DNA of 64,000 nucleotides from PLGF01 sp052139695 (GCA_052139695.1 JBKQWF010000106.1:1-64000), one strand, 5' to 3'; positions 32,764 through 41,281 are shown, counted from the stretch's first letter. Numbers and translations are program-made. The notes: generated by a model from the sequence alone, not told the origin.

Positions 32764-33942
32764 TCAGTCCTTGCTGGTTGAGGCCAATCTGTCAATTTCG
32801 CTAACGAACGTGTTTTGAAGCCTGTCTGGATTGAACAGCGTCTGGTTCAAATGTTTTGCCTGTTGCGTCAGTGCCCCACATGTTTGCGGTTCGGACAGAA
32901 TATTGCGGAATGCCGCCACCACCCTATGTGGCTCTGGCTTTTCCACCACAAACGCGCCACCTTCGCGTCGAACGAGACGAACCGGTGTGCAATACTCAGG
33001 GCCCCAGAGAATAATAGGCTTGTCAAAAGCAGTGTAATCTAGAAATTTGGTCGTGAAGCTGGTTTCCATGAACAGCCTGTGTTCAGGCTCAAAGCTCATG
33101 ACCACCAGCAGGGCATCAGCGCCGGCCAGCACTGCGGCGGCTTCTTCTGGTGGTTTGAATCCCAGATAAATCCCCTTGGTTTTGGCACGGTGCAGGATGT
33201 CTGTGGGCCAATCGGCGTTCGGCCCAACAACGACAAGTTCCAGGCCCGGAAGGGGCTCCATCTTTTCGATTAATGAACAAATCATCCTCCCGTAAAACTT
33301 TTCGACCGAGCCAACATACACAAGCCGGAATTTGTCAGATTTGGGCGGGAAGATGGTTTCTGGAATAAGATGGCGTCCCGGCATGGGATAAATGACGCGG
33401 CAGTTCGAGTGCGGCCCTAGTACTTCTTGCATCCCTTCGCTTGTACAAAAAACGAGATCACATTGTTGATAGAGTGCCCGATAACGCCGGCTCAACAAAT
33501 CCCGTGTCCACACGTGGCCGTAATGGTGCTTCATCACCGGAAACCAGTCCAAAAACAAGCCAGCCAGAGGCAGTCTGTGTTTCTTTGCGGCCTTTGCAGC
33601 CAAATGGCAAAGGCCCGTCTCAGCCAAGGTCAAAATCACGTCAGGCTTAAACTCTAGGATCGCCCTGTCAAAAGCCAGTGGAACCGCAAGCGTCCAGATT
33701 AGGTTTTCATAGTCCACAAGCCACGATGATAATCGCGGCCCAAAACGTGTTTTTCGCAATCGGTGCAGCGGGTAAGGAAGCCTGAGTTTGGTGCCAGGTG
33801 GAATGCCCTGGTAAAAATCCGCATTGGTGACCACATGCAATTCAAACGGATTTTGTTCCACAAGATGCCGGTACAAGACCACCCTTACTCCGCAATCATT
33901 TTGCGGCGGGGCGATGCTGGCTAATAAAACGCGTGGTTTCAT
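32764..33942 (-). CDS. GT-B glycosyltransferase
   Basis: 392 residues. MKPRVLLASIAPPQNDCGVR start, PDVILTLAETGLCHLA, LVYVGSVEKFYGRMICSLIE opening the C-domain, and YLGFKPPEEAAAVLAGADAL. The final E-x7-E motif is replaced by TTKFLDYTAFDKPIILWGPE, which is seen in divergent GT4-like enzymes. Probably active, family uncertain. Confidence 0.75.
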   Translation of the reverse strand: MKPRVLLASIAPPQNDCGVRVVLYRHLVEQNPFELHVVTNADFYQGIPPGTKLRLPYPLHRLRKTRFGPRLSSWLVDYENLIWTLAVPLAFDRAILEFKPDVILTLAETGLCHLAAKAAKKHRLPLAGLFLDWFPVMKHHYGHVWTRDLLSRRYRALYQQCDLVFCTSEGMQEVLGPHSNCRVIYPMPGRHLIPETIFPPKSDKFRLVYVGSVEKFYGRMICSLIEKMEPLPGLELVVVGPNADWPTDILHRAKTKGIYLGFKPPEEAAAVLAGADALLVVMSFEPEHRLFMETSFTTKFLDYTAFDKPIILWGPEYCTPVRLVRREGGAFVVEKPEPHRVVAAFRNILSEPQTCGALTQQAKHLNQTLFNPDRLQNTFVSEIDRLASTSKD

Positions 33943-34111
33943 TTCATGTGCTGCCTGGATCTAATTTGGGCTTCATCCAGAGCAAGGTCATTTCATCTGT
34001 ACGGCGCTCGTTCAGATACGCATCGAGATACCCCCAATTACTCTGGGGAAATGCAATGCTCACCAGGAGAAACCGTGCTTCCACAATCCTTGCTCGGGTC
34101 TTCTGAGGGAT

Positions 34112-35266
34112 TCACGGAGTCGCCGAAAAGGCTTTTCCCTGAACGAGGTGTTTAATGTAGCGTCTGAAGAAACCCGCAATAACCCTTCCTAGGAATTGAA
34201 GAAATCTCACAGGATGCCGTCCCAATATCGGAAAGTATCGCGCGCTTTGGGAAAACCATCCGCGCTCATACTGAAAAGGCCATATTCGCTTCTTCAGGGA
34301 CAAAAACACCCCATTCCAATAATGCCGAACAATCTCTTTGCGAACGCAATTCTGTTGCGATCTCGCCATTCCACCCCTGAATAGCAACTCCCTGTAAAGC
34401 AAGGGAAAGGTCTGTGTCCACATTCCGATAAGATGCCGTTCCTCAGCCCAGCATTGTGAGCCAACCCCCTGCATAATAATAGAACGAGGCAAAAAGTAAC
34501 CCCGACCTCCTTTTAACGTTCTCAGCCACATCACATAGTGACTGTACCAAATTTCAGGCAGGTAATCCGTCAACCTTGCCGTAGCGAGAAATGTGTCCAA
34601 CTGAAAAGCCTCCTCCGCGCACACTTCACGACGAAATATCACGCTGAGAAATGAAAAGTAACGCTCGAAGTCAAATTCCTGTCTGGCAATTGAATCTTGG
34701 AAGGATTCAAAGCGCCGTACATCAAAAACCTTTACCAATCCTTCCGGTTGAAAGTCCCCCGTGAATTGCGAATGCGCGTTCCTCACGGCGTTCTGTATCT
34801 CGGGATAGGGTGCGTTGGCAAAGTTCGCAATGAAAAAATCTGAATCCGAATAGGCGGCAATCGCCTGGAGTAAATAGTCAACTCCCTCCAGCACAATCAT
34901 ATCGTCATCCCCCATAATAAGGCAGAACGTGCCAACCGCCTCCGCATGGATGAGGCGCAAGTAATTCCTTGAACCCATGATGTTTTCTGGACGCCGTATT
35001 AAGCGTAACGGGAGACGACCAAGGTAAGACCGGCAAATGGACGGCGTCTCATCTGTAGAAGCATTGTCTGCGACTACTATCTCCAGGCCTTGAGTTCTTA
35101 AAGACACATTGTGAGAAAGATTTTCAAGAAGAGTAGATAAATAGGCTGCACGATTGTAGGTGGGAATGCAAATCGACAAAATGGGATTCTGCGCAGCACA
35201 GAGTTCTTTTGCGGAACCAGTCATACAAGACATAATGATAGATGGATTAGCAGCGAAAGTTGGCAT
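34112..35266 (-). CDS. Glycosyltransferase family 2
   Basis: 384 residues. LSICIPTYNRAAYLSTLLEN start, LEIVVADNASTDETPSICRS, FCLIMGDDDMIVLEGVDYLL with the DDD metal site; the C-terminal half is AbcA/WbaO-like and basic. Lies four bases after the Wzt gene. A 168-base gap without a gene follows on its 3' side. Confidence 0.87.
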   Translation of the reverse strand: MPTFAANPSIIMSCMTGSAKELCAAQNPILSICIPTYNRAAYLSTLLENLSHNVSLRTQGLEIVVADNASTDETPSICRSYLGRLPLRLIRRPENIMGSRNYLRLIHAEAVGTFCLIMGDDDMIVLEGVDYLLQAIAAYSDSDFFIANFANAPYPEIQNAVRNAHSQFTGDFQPEGLVKVFDVRRFESFQDSIARQEFDFERYFSFLSVIFRREVCAEEAFQLDTFLATARLTDYLPEIWYSHYVMWLRTLKGGRGYFLPRSIIMQGVGSQCWAEERHLIGMWTQTFPLLYRELLFRGGMARSQQNCVRKEIVRHYWNGVFLSLKKRIWPFQYERGWFSQSARYFPILGRHPVRFLQFLGRVIAGFFRRYIKHLVQGKAFSATP

Positions 35267-35269
35267 TGT

Positions 35270-36613
35270 TTAACTGATGCGCGTCGTGTTCCATTCTAAC
35301 ATCGGCCTGATGAGTCCAATCCAGATCCCTTGATAATCGTCCCGCATGCTGCCGGTGTCATGGGCCGCAAAGGCAAGTGCCTCCAACGCCATGGCTTCAA
35401 CTCGGAGATTATCGGTCACAAACGCGTTCAAAAAATATTGTCCCTCATTAAAGAAGTTTGGAGGAAAATAGCAACTGGCACAATACTCGCCAGATGGCAT
35501 CGGCTTCTGTGTCCAAGGGTCCGTTCCCAATGTGGCTGACGGACCATTCCCCGTAGCTAAAATGCAAGTACCCATGCGATCCAACAGGTGAATACTAGGT
35601 CCGTAAGGACGTCCACCGGCAAACACCCTATATTGCAATTGAACTTCCAGGGATTTAGCCATGTCCACTTCACTGGTCACTACTCCTTCCTGCAACGTGC
35701 GCACGGCAGTGAGGCGCACATGGTCGTTGCCCGGGGCAGCAAGTGGATCAGGCCACGCTACCTCGCCCTGTTTCGAGGCTTCGTCCACTAAGTAGGCATC
35801 TATCACCTTTGATGGTGAACTATCCGTTACGACGCATCCCAGTTTCAGATAGACTGCTCGGCTACACAGAGCCACTACGGTGGCCATGTTGTGGCTGACG
35901 AAGAGCACCGTGCGGCCTGATCTGGAAGCGCTTTCCATTTTACCCAAGCACTTCTTTTGAAACTGGGCGTCCCCAACCGCCAACACTTCGTCCACAATCA
36001 GAATCTCCGGTTCCAGGTGCGCGGCGACCGCAAACGCCAACCGAACATACATGCCGGAAGAATAGCGTTTTACTGGCGTGTCCAGAAATTTTTTCACTTC
36101 TGCAAAAGCGACGATCTCATCGAACTTCTGTTTGATCTCCGACCGGTGCATACCCAGGATCGCGCCATTGAGGAAAATGTTCTCGCGTCCGGTCAATTCG
36201 GGGTGGAAGCCAGTCCCCACTTCCAACAAACTCGCCACCCGCCCCCGCAACCGCACCCTGCCTTCGGTCGGTTCTGTGATCCGGCTCAGGATTTTGAGCA
36301 ATGTGCTCTTGCCCGCGCCGTTCCGACCTATAATCCCCACGACCTCCCCTTGCTTGACTTCGAAGGATACGTCTTTTAATGCCCAGAAGTCCTCGTGCGA
36401 AGCACGATCGGGGTGCGGAGAGGGGAGAGGGGAGAGGGGAGAGCGGGAGGCTGCTCCGTTCTCCTTTCTTCGCTCTCCCATCTTCCGGAACAGTCCCTTC
36501 GTCTTTTCCGCGATGACGTCGCGCAGGGATTTGTAGCGCATGCCACTCTGCCGCTGGTGGCCGATGCGGTATTTCTTGCCCAAGCCTTCAACTGATATAA
36601 TCGCTTCGCTCAT
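35270..36613 (-). CDS. Wzt-like ABC transporter ATP-binding protein with repeat-encoded insert
   Basis: 447 residues. Walker A GRNGAGKS at 96-103, signature YSSGM at 184-188, Walker B ILIVDEV at 204-210, H-loop SHN near 241. Residues ~280-447 form the Wzt C-terminal beta-sandwich that recognises the polymer's end. With the Wzm-like permease it exports lipid-linked polysaccharide. Residues ~46-73 (GERRKENGAASRSPLSPLPS...) are low-complexity and coded by GGGGAGA repeats, an insertion between the first strand and Walker A. The S23 element lies between it and the permease gene. Confidence 0.92.
   Translation of the reverse strand: MSEAIISVEGLGKKYRIGHQRQSGMRYKSLRDVIAEKTKGLFRKMGERRKENGAASRSPLSPLPSPHPDRASHEDFWALKDVSFEVKQGEVVGIIGRNGAGKSTLLKILSRITEPTEGRVRLRGRVASLLEVGTGFHPELTGRENIFLNGAILGMHRSEIKQKFDEIVAFAEVKKFLDTPVKRYSSGMYVRLAFAVAAHLEPEILIVDEVLAVGDAQFQKKCLGKMESASRSGRTVLFVSHNMATVVALCSRAVYLKLGCVVTDSSPSKVIDAYLVDEASKQGEVAWPDPLAAPGNDHVRLTAVRTLQEGVVTSEVDMAKSLEVQLQYRVFAGGRPYGPSIHLLDRMGTCILATGNGPSATLGTDPWTQKPMPSGEYCASCYFPPNFFNEGQYFLNAFVTDNLRVEAMALEALAFAAHDTGSMRDDYQGIWIGLIRPMLEWNTTRIS
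36410..36482. repeat. GGGGAGA repeat hairpin inside wzt-like gene
   Basis: GGAGAGGGGAGAGGGGAGAG near 36418 is followed by TTCTCCTTTCTTCGCTCTCC near 36460, its approximate reverse complement. The same motif borders the S23 gene next door. Confidence 0.65.
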
Positions 36614-36621
36614 GGTCTCAT

Positions 36622-36652
36622 GGGGGAGAAGAGGGGAGAATGAAGAGCGGAG
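36622..36652. repeat. S23 element 1, left inverted arm
   Basis: GGGGGAGAAGAGGGGAGAAT plus eleven more bases. Against the reverse complement of the right arm I count 24 matches of 31 by eye. Confidence 0.65.
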
Positions 36653-36660
36653 TCATTTAG

Positions 36661-37017
36661 TCATTTGCGGGACGCCGTAGAGCGGAGGAGTCCTCCCACT
36701 AATTGTCCGGCTCCAACAGCCCTCTTCCGAAGATCAATGGCCTCTGACGTCAACTTCGGATAGTTGTCTTCGATTACATAGGTCAAGGATCTGACCTCGG
36801 CCGTCGAAGCGTGTGCCACGTTGTAGAACTGAAGTTTTTCCTGAACGTGATGGCGCTCGAATCCTTCCGCGAGATTCGACATCGCCGAAACTCCGGCACG
36901 CTGAATTTGGCTGCACAAACCGAAATCCTTCGTGATTCCCCCCTCTCGTGTGACCGAGTAAATTTGCTTTGTCAACTCCCTTGCCTGTTGCCAGCACTCC
37001 AGATCCTCGAACGTCAT
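36661..37017 (-). CDS. S23-type four-helix-bundle protein (element 1)
   Basis: About 118 residues: TFEDLECWQQARELTKQIYS, LCSQIQRAGVSAMSNLAEGF and STAEVRSLTYVIEDN are the conserved helices of the four-helix-bundle family first seen in 23S rRNA intervening sequences. The function is unknown; a positively charged pentameric bundle is known for the relatives. It separates the two ABC exporter genes and is bracketed by inverted GGGGAGA-type repeats. The ATG at 37017 lies at the inner edge of the right arm. Confidence 0.85.
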   Translation of the reverse strand: MTFEDLECWQQARELTKQIYSVTREGGITKDFGLCSQIQRAGVSAMSNLAEGFERHHVQEKLQFYNVAHASTAEVRSLTYVIEDNYPKLTSEAIDLRKRAVGAGQLVGGLLRSTASRK

Positions 37018-37052
37018 ATTCTCTCTCCTCTTCGCTCTTCGCTCTTCTCGCC
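37018..37052. repeat. S23 element 1, right inverted arm
   Basis: CTCTCTCCTCTTCGCTCTTC and on to TCGCCC; reverse complement of the left arm with mismatches. It fills the gap between permease stop and S23 start. Confidence 0.65.
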
Positions 37053-37061
37053 CTTGGGCGT

Positions 37062-37880
37062 TCAAATCACATCCGCAAACGTTCTCTCCATTTTCCGAAA
37101 ATACCAGATCCCGCTGGCGCAAAGGGCGGCTGTAATGCAGATGGAAGAGAGGAGAGTGGAGAGCGGCAGCGGAGATTCGCCTCGTAACAACGCCCAGCGG
37201 AACCCGTCAATGACGCCGACCATGGGATTGAGCGAGTAGAGCCATTGCCATTTGACGGGCACGACGGTGCTGCTGAAACCAACGGGTGAGACGTAAAGCC
37301 CGAATTGCACAATAAATGGAACGATGTAGCGGAAATCGCGGTATTCGACGTTGAGAGCGCAAAGCCAGAGGCCGATGCCGAAGGAGGCGGCAAAGGCCAG
37401 AGCCGTGAAAAGCGGGAGGGCCAGCAACCGAAAGTCGGGCAGAAAGCGGTACCACATCATCATCGCGCCCATCAGTCCCAGAGTGATAAGGAAATCCACA
37501 AAGCTCGTGATGACCGAGCCCGCCGGGACGATGAGGCGCGGGAAATAGATTTTGGAAATGAGATTGGCGTTACCAATCAGGCTGCTGCTGGATTCGCTCA
37601 TGGCGGTGCTGAAAAACTGCCAGGGCAGCATGGCGGCCATGACGAGCAGCGCGTAAGGCGCGGCGCCGGGAGCCGGCAGTTTGGCAATCCTGCTGAACAC
37701 GATGGTGAAAACCACCGTGGTGAGAAAAGGACGGATGACGGCCCAAGCAATGCCGATGACCGTCTGCTTGTAGCGCACCAGGATGTCGCGCCAGGCCAGG
37801 AAATAAAACAGTTCCCGATAGCGCCAAAGGTCGCGCCAATAATTCTTTTCCGCGCGTCCTGATTCGATCACCAATTCCAT
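37062..37880 (-). CDS. Wzm-like ABC-2 polysaccharide export permease
   Basis: 272 residues with six membrane helices. RDLWRYRELFYFLAWRDILV and YKQTVIGIAWAVIRPFLTTV are the ABC-2 (Wzm/TagG) start, followed by GNANLISKIYFPRLIVP and YRDFRYIVPFIVQFGLYVSP. Partner of the Wzt-like ATPase. Normally adjacent to it; here the S23 element intervenes. Confidence 0.93.
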   Translation of the reverse strand: MELVIESGRAEKNYWRDLWRYRELFYFLAWRDILVRYKQTVIGIAWAVIRPFLTTVVFTIVFSRIAKLPAPGAAPYALLVMAAMLPWQFFSTAMSESSSSLIGNANLISKIYFPRLIVPAGSVITSFVDFLITLGLMGAMMMWYRFLPDFRLLALPLFTALAFAASFGIGLWLCALNVEYRDFRYIVPFIVQFGLYVSPVGFSSTVVPVKWQWLYSLNPMVGVIDGFRWALLRGESPLPLSTLLSSICITAALCASGIWYFRKMERTFADVI

Positions 37881-37914
37881 ATTTTAAAATACTGAAAAAC
37901 TAAAACGCTGAAAT

Positions 37915-38199
37915 TCACTTTCGCTGGCCGCGCAACCAGAGCGAAACTTCGTCGTGCTTCATGACGTCGTAGGCAATCAGGGCTTTCCCATCGTGAATAA
38001 ACACCACGCGCCATTGCAGGTGCAGACGGATTTCGTAGGAACGCCTGGCTAGTTTGCGAAGCCCTAATCCGCGATGCTGATGCGGGTCGCCAAATGCGGC
38101 GCCAACATCGGCAATGACCTTGGAGGCCTTTTCTCGCACCTCCGGCGGCAACTTATCCGCCGTCTTCTTGATTCGTTCCGAGAGTAGGACCCGGATCAC
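37915..38199 (-). CDS. RelE-family toxin (TA module A)
   Basis: 94 residues: RVLLSERIKKTADKLPPEVR, RKLARRSYEIRLHLQWRVVF and AYDVMKHDEVSLWLRG. RelE/HigB-like ribosome-dependent mRNase fold with a basic central strand. The GTG start overlaps the antitoxin stop (GTGA). Confidence 0.85.
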   Translation of the reverse strand: MIRVLLSERIKKTADKLPPEVREKASKVIADVGAAFGDPHQHRGLGLRKLARRSYEIRLHLQWRVVFIHDGKALIAYDVMKHDEVSLWLRGQRK

Positions 38200-38474
38200 A
38201 GTTTGCCAGTGAAGGTTTCCAGCTTGCCCGCTTTGCGCGACGAGGCGATTTCAGCCAGGGCGGAGTCTTCCGCCGCCGTCGCTTGGGCCAACGTCACGCC
38301 GTATTCATCCAATGCCGGAAAATCGCTGGGGCGGAATGGCAAACCGCGCAGTTTTACCATTTGGGCGAAAAACATGGACACCGCCGCCGTCGGGGTGATG
38401 CCGAGTTCGCGACAGACCGCATCCGCCTCTTCCGCCAGTTGGCTGTCAATCCGAAGTCTGATTTGCTCAGTCAT
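38196..38474 (-). CDS. RelB/DinJ-family antitoxin (TA module A)
   Basis: 92 residues. IRLRIDSQLAEEADAVCREL and GITPTAAVSMFFAQMVKLRG are the ribbon-helix-helix and following helix of RelB/DinJ; the tail binds the toxin. A TTGACA hexamer lies ~30 bases upstream. First gene of its two-gene operon. Confidence 0.88.
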   Translation of the reverse strand: MTEQIRLRIDSQLAEEADAVCRELGITPTAAVSMFFAQMVKLRGLPFRPSDFPALDEYGVTLAQATAAEDSALAEIASSRKAGKLETFTGKL

Positions 38475-38607
38475 GTATCAAACGTGCCGCCATCTTGGAT
38501 GATGTCAAGGGCAATTCCTAAAAGCGGAAAAGGGGAACTTTGCCCGCAGAACACGCGGATAAGCGCAGATGAAAATCATTAAGAACGTGGCGTTTCTCTT
38601 GTCCATT

Positions 38608-38789
38608 TCCGCGTCCATCTGCGTAGTCCGCGGGCCATAAGGCCTTTTGAGATTGAGGCCGGACGACAGATTTCAGTTTTTCAGATTTTCAGAACTCGAA
38701 AGATGTGGCCGGCGAGACGCCGACCAGAGCGACCGAGACGGTCGCGCTCCCCGGACCATGAAAGGGATCAGGGACCACGGACTACGGAC
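38608..38789. repeat. 182-bp direct repeat, copy 1
   Basis: Begins TCCGCGTCCATCTGCGTAGT and ends GGACCACGGACTACGGAC. It matches 40256-40437 with 4 differences counted by eye. It includes a palindromic GACCGAGACGGTC unit. Together the copies bracket TA modules B and C. Confidence 0.85.
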
Positions 38790-38848
38790 ATTTTAAAAAG
38801 CTGAAACGCTGAAATACACTTCTGATTTCTGTTTTCTGCTCGTACTGA

Positions 38849-39144
38849 CTACAACATAGGATCGGACGCCCGACGGCCATCCCAACAACGAAGCACTTCC
38901 ACGGTTCGTGATTCAAGTTCTACCCGGTAAAACACCTTGAAGTATTTCTTTATGATAAATCGCCTTACTCCAGGGCGTTGACGGACTTTTGGGTGACGCT
39001 CTGGAAAAAACAGAGACTTTCACCGGTTTGGATGATCAGGTCGCCGAGTTTGCGCGCGCCTGCCGGATTCTGAACGGCAATCAACCTAATAATTCGTTCA
39101 AGGTCCGTTAAAAAAGTGTCCTTGAAAATTACCCTGTAGTCCAT
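38849..39144 (-). pseudogene. RelE/ParE-family toxin with frameshift (TA module B)
   Basis: The first frame (YRVIFKDTFLTDLERIIRLI ... GESLCFF) stops at 38965. The rest of the toxin continues in the -1 frame: PERHPKVRQRPGVRRFIIKK, YFKVFYRVELESRTVEVLRC and WDGRRASDP to a stop at 38849. Together they make a normal ~98-residue toxin. The shift lies in a T6 run (A6 at 39005-39010 on the plus strand). The zero-frame reading there is T TTT TTC, a canonical -1 slippery heptamer, so either an inactivating mutation or recoding. Confidence 0.72.
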
Positions 39145-39380
39145 TCGTTCAACCGAGCCCAAACGTCGCGCCCCGAATGTCCCTGGCCTGCAGTCGCATC
39201 GGCCTTGGCAATGGCTTCGTCCAGTGCCGCCAGCAGACGCGGGTCACCCTCGTCGCACTCGTTGACCCCGTCCATGCGGCGTTCCTTCTCCATAAAAGTC
39301 GTCCAGGATTTTAAGGCGAGGCGGCGAAGTTCATCCAGATCCAACTGGTCCAATTCAGCTTCAATTTCTGCCAGGCTCAT
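39129..39380 (-). CDS. Antitoxin component (TA module B)
   Basis: 83 residues, acidic and helical: MSLAEIEAELDQLDLDELRR, then SWTTFMEKERRMDG. The start (SLAEIEAE...LDELRRLA) resembles small antitoxins that accompany ParE-like toxins. It overlaps the toxin start by 16 bases. Family assignment is by position and composition. Confidence 0.65.
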   Translation of the reverse strand: MSLAEIEAELDQLDLDELRRLALKSWTTFMEKERRMDGVNECDEGDPRLLAALDEAIAKADATAGQGHSGRDVWARLNEWTTG

Positions 39381-39569
39381 TGTGTTGTGAATATATGCCC
39401 GATGGCCAGGAAAGACAAGCCGGATTCAATTTCCTGATAGTAAGCAACGGAACATTTTAAAATGCTGAAATGCTGAAATGCTGAAATACCGACTACAGGA
39501 CTACGGGACGATTCTGATTAGCGCAAATCAGCGGTTAAAAAACATGTCCTTAAGCCTCCGAGTTGTTCC

Positions 39570-39872
39570 TTAGGGCACTTGTGTTTTTCGGCGGACCCAA
39601 TAATCCGGCTTTCGATGACCGTGCGCCACGGCTAGCACCCAAATCGTGTCGCCTCTAATGAGATATGCGATGTAATATGGAAAAATGCGCAGATTCATCC
39701 TTCGATACCCTCCAGGCCTTACTCTCAACACGTCCGGGTGCGAGGCGATCCACAAAACATTCCTATCGACCTCGTCTTTGAAACGCTGGCCCAGGCCAGC
39801 CTGCTGGCTTTCCAGGAACGATAGGGCTTGCAGAAACTCCTGGCGCGCTTCGTCAAGAAATTCGGTTTTCAC
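39570..39872 (-). CDS. ParE/RelE-family toxin (TA module C)
   Basis: 100 residues: EFLDEARQEFLQALSFLESQ, GQRFKDEVDRNVLWIASHPD and RRMNLRIFPYYIAYLIRGDT, then VAHGHRKPDYW. Classic ParE-like order of elements and ending. GTG start overlapping the antitoxin stop (GTGA). Confidence 0.88.
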   Translation of the reverse strand: MKTEFLDEARQEFLQALSFLESQQAGLGQRFKDEVDRNVLWIASHPDVLRVRPGGYRRMNLRIFPYYIAYLIRGDTIWVLAVAHGHRKPDYWVRRKTQVP

Positions 39873-40102
39873 TTCGCGAGGCGGTCTTGAGCCTCGCGCA
39901 TGACCTGTTCATAGGGAATTCCTTTGGCGCTCCCGTCATCGATGGCCCGAATGCGGTTCTGGATTTCCTCTTCCCAAACGGCCTCGACTTCCGGGTCGGC
40001 GGGAGATTCCTCCAACTCCAGCAGGAATTCGGCCAGCGCCAGCCGTTGCTCTCTAGGCAACTCGCTCGCCTCTCGGGTAATTTCGACTAGCGGTCTAGGC
40101 AT
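39869..40102 (-). CDS. Addiction-module antitoxin (TA module C)
   Basis: 77 residues: ITREASELPREQRLALAEFL, LELEESPADPEVEAVWEEEI, with a RIRAIDDGSAKGIPYEQVM tail. This is the addiction-module component family (PF09720-like) that pairs with ParE toxins. Confidence 0.88.
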   Translation of the reverse strand: MPRPLVEITREASELPREQRLALAEFLLELEESPADPEVEAVWEEEIQNRIRAIDDGSAKGIPYEQVMREAQDRLAK

Positions 40103-40510
40103 ACCATTCCAAGGCCTCTTTGGCCAATTCAGAAAGCACTTTCATACGGATCAAGCTACTCCCTCGCGGCGCAAGGGGCAAACGCATTTTAAAATCTGAA
40201 AAACTGAAACGCTGAAATGCTGAAATGCTGAGAACTAAAACCTCAGATCTCCGTGTCCGCGTCCATCTGCGTAGTCCGCGGGCCATAAAGCCTTTTGAGA
40301 TTGAGGCCGGACGACAGATTTCAGTTTTTCAGGTTTTCAGAACTCGAAAGATGTGGCCGGCGAGACGCCGACCACGGCGACCGAGACGGTCGCGCTCCCC
40401 GGACCATGAAAGGGATCAGGGACCACGGACTACGGACCAGTGAATCTTGCGGCTTTTGCCTCTGGTTCATTTCAGAATTTCAGAATTTCAGCGTTTCAGC
40501 TTTTCCCCTG
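40103..40510. other. Repeat-bearing intergenic stretch
   Basis: Holds a 16-codon frame (ATG at 40145) that ends at the antitoxin start, a CTGAAA array at 40192-40232, the second 182-bp repeat and a TTTCAGAATTTCAG array at 40465-40505. No supported gene. Confidence 0.55.
40256..40437. repeat. 182-bp direct repeat, copy 2
   Basis: Same orientation as copy 1 at 38608. The 1,648-bp unit from one copy to the next contains TA modules B and C. Confidence 0.85.
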
Positions 40511-40593
40511 TCAATATTTGAGCCGGTAATAGGCAAATTTGAAAAGCTCGTTCTGAAAGGCGATTAGGCCTTCTTCGTGCTTCCACCAGTTTT
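40511..40593 (-). pseudogene. Remnant of a second YdcF-like gene (3' end)
   Basis: Reads NWWKHEEGLIAFQNELFKFA then YYRLKY and stop, nearly the same as the last residues of the complete YdcF-like gene just upstream (NWWRDEQGLIAFQNEWLKFC). Only the 3' end survives, bordered by repeats on both sides. Confidence 0.7.
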
Positions 40594-40636
40594 CAGTGAA
40601 AAAACTGAAATTCTGAAAGCTGAAAACTGAAATCGG

Positions 40637-41281
40637 TCAGTATTTGAGCCAATAATAGCAGAATTTGAGCCATTCGTTCTGGAAAGCAATTAGTCCCTGT
40701 TCGTCTCGCCACCAATTAGAGACATTATATTCCTTTGGAATGATGGCGTGGACATGAACTTGCACTCCTGTGCCCTCCAATTCCTTGCGAAACACCCAGC
40801 GGGCGCGGCGGGTATGCGAGAGGTCGGTGGCAATGAGAATGGACTTCGCATTGTTGGTTGCCAGCCAAGCCCGGACGGCGCGCGATTCATCGAAGGTGCT
40901 GGCCACTCCGTGGCCCACGGCCACCATCGCATTCGGTGGAACGTTATTACTGAGCAGCAACCGTCGGGTGACTTCCGCTTCCGAAGGCATAACACCTAGT
41001 TCCACCGCCGGATTCACCTTGTTGTCCATGTAAAGAATTCGAGGGGCGACGCCCTCATGGTAAAGCAGAGCGGCTGCAACCGCCCGCAGGTGGGGCACGC
41101 CACCCAAAACCACGATCGCGTCAGCGTTCGTCGTCGGGTCCGCGACCACCCAGGCTTCCGCCAGGCCTGTGAGGACAGGAGCGCGGAGGATATAGCAGCC
41201 CAACAGCAGAGCGCAGGGGAGAGCGACCAGCCATGCCATCCGGCGCAGCCAGCGGCGGGGTCCGGGAGGGGAAGAAGGCAT
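40637..41281 (-). CDS. YdcF/SanA-like (DUF218) protein
   Basis: 214 residues. N-terminal anchor (MAWLVALPCALLLGCYILRA), then NADAIVVLGGVPHLRAVAAA, APRILYMDNK, VASTFDESRAVRAWLATNNA and ILIATDLSHTRRARWVFRKE, the ordered motifs of the DUF218 fold. Members are linked to envelope and peptidoglycan processes. Common in verrucomicrobial EPS-exosortase loci. It follows S23 element 2 directly. Confidence 0.85.
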   Translation of the reverse strand: MPSSPPGPRRWLRRMAWLVALPCALLLGCYILRAPVLTGLAEAWVVADPTTNADAIVVLGGVPHLRAVAAALLYHEGVAPRILYMDNKVNPAVELGVMPSEAEVTRRLLLSNNVPPNAMVAVGHGVASTFDESRAVRAWLATNNAKSILIATDLSHTRRARWVFRKELEGTGVQVHVHAIIPKEYNVSNWWRDEQGLIAFQNEWLKFCYYWLKY

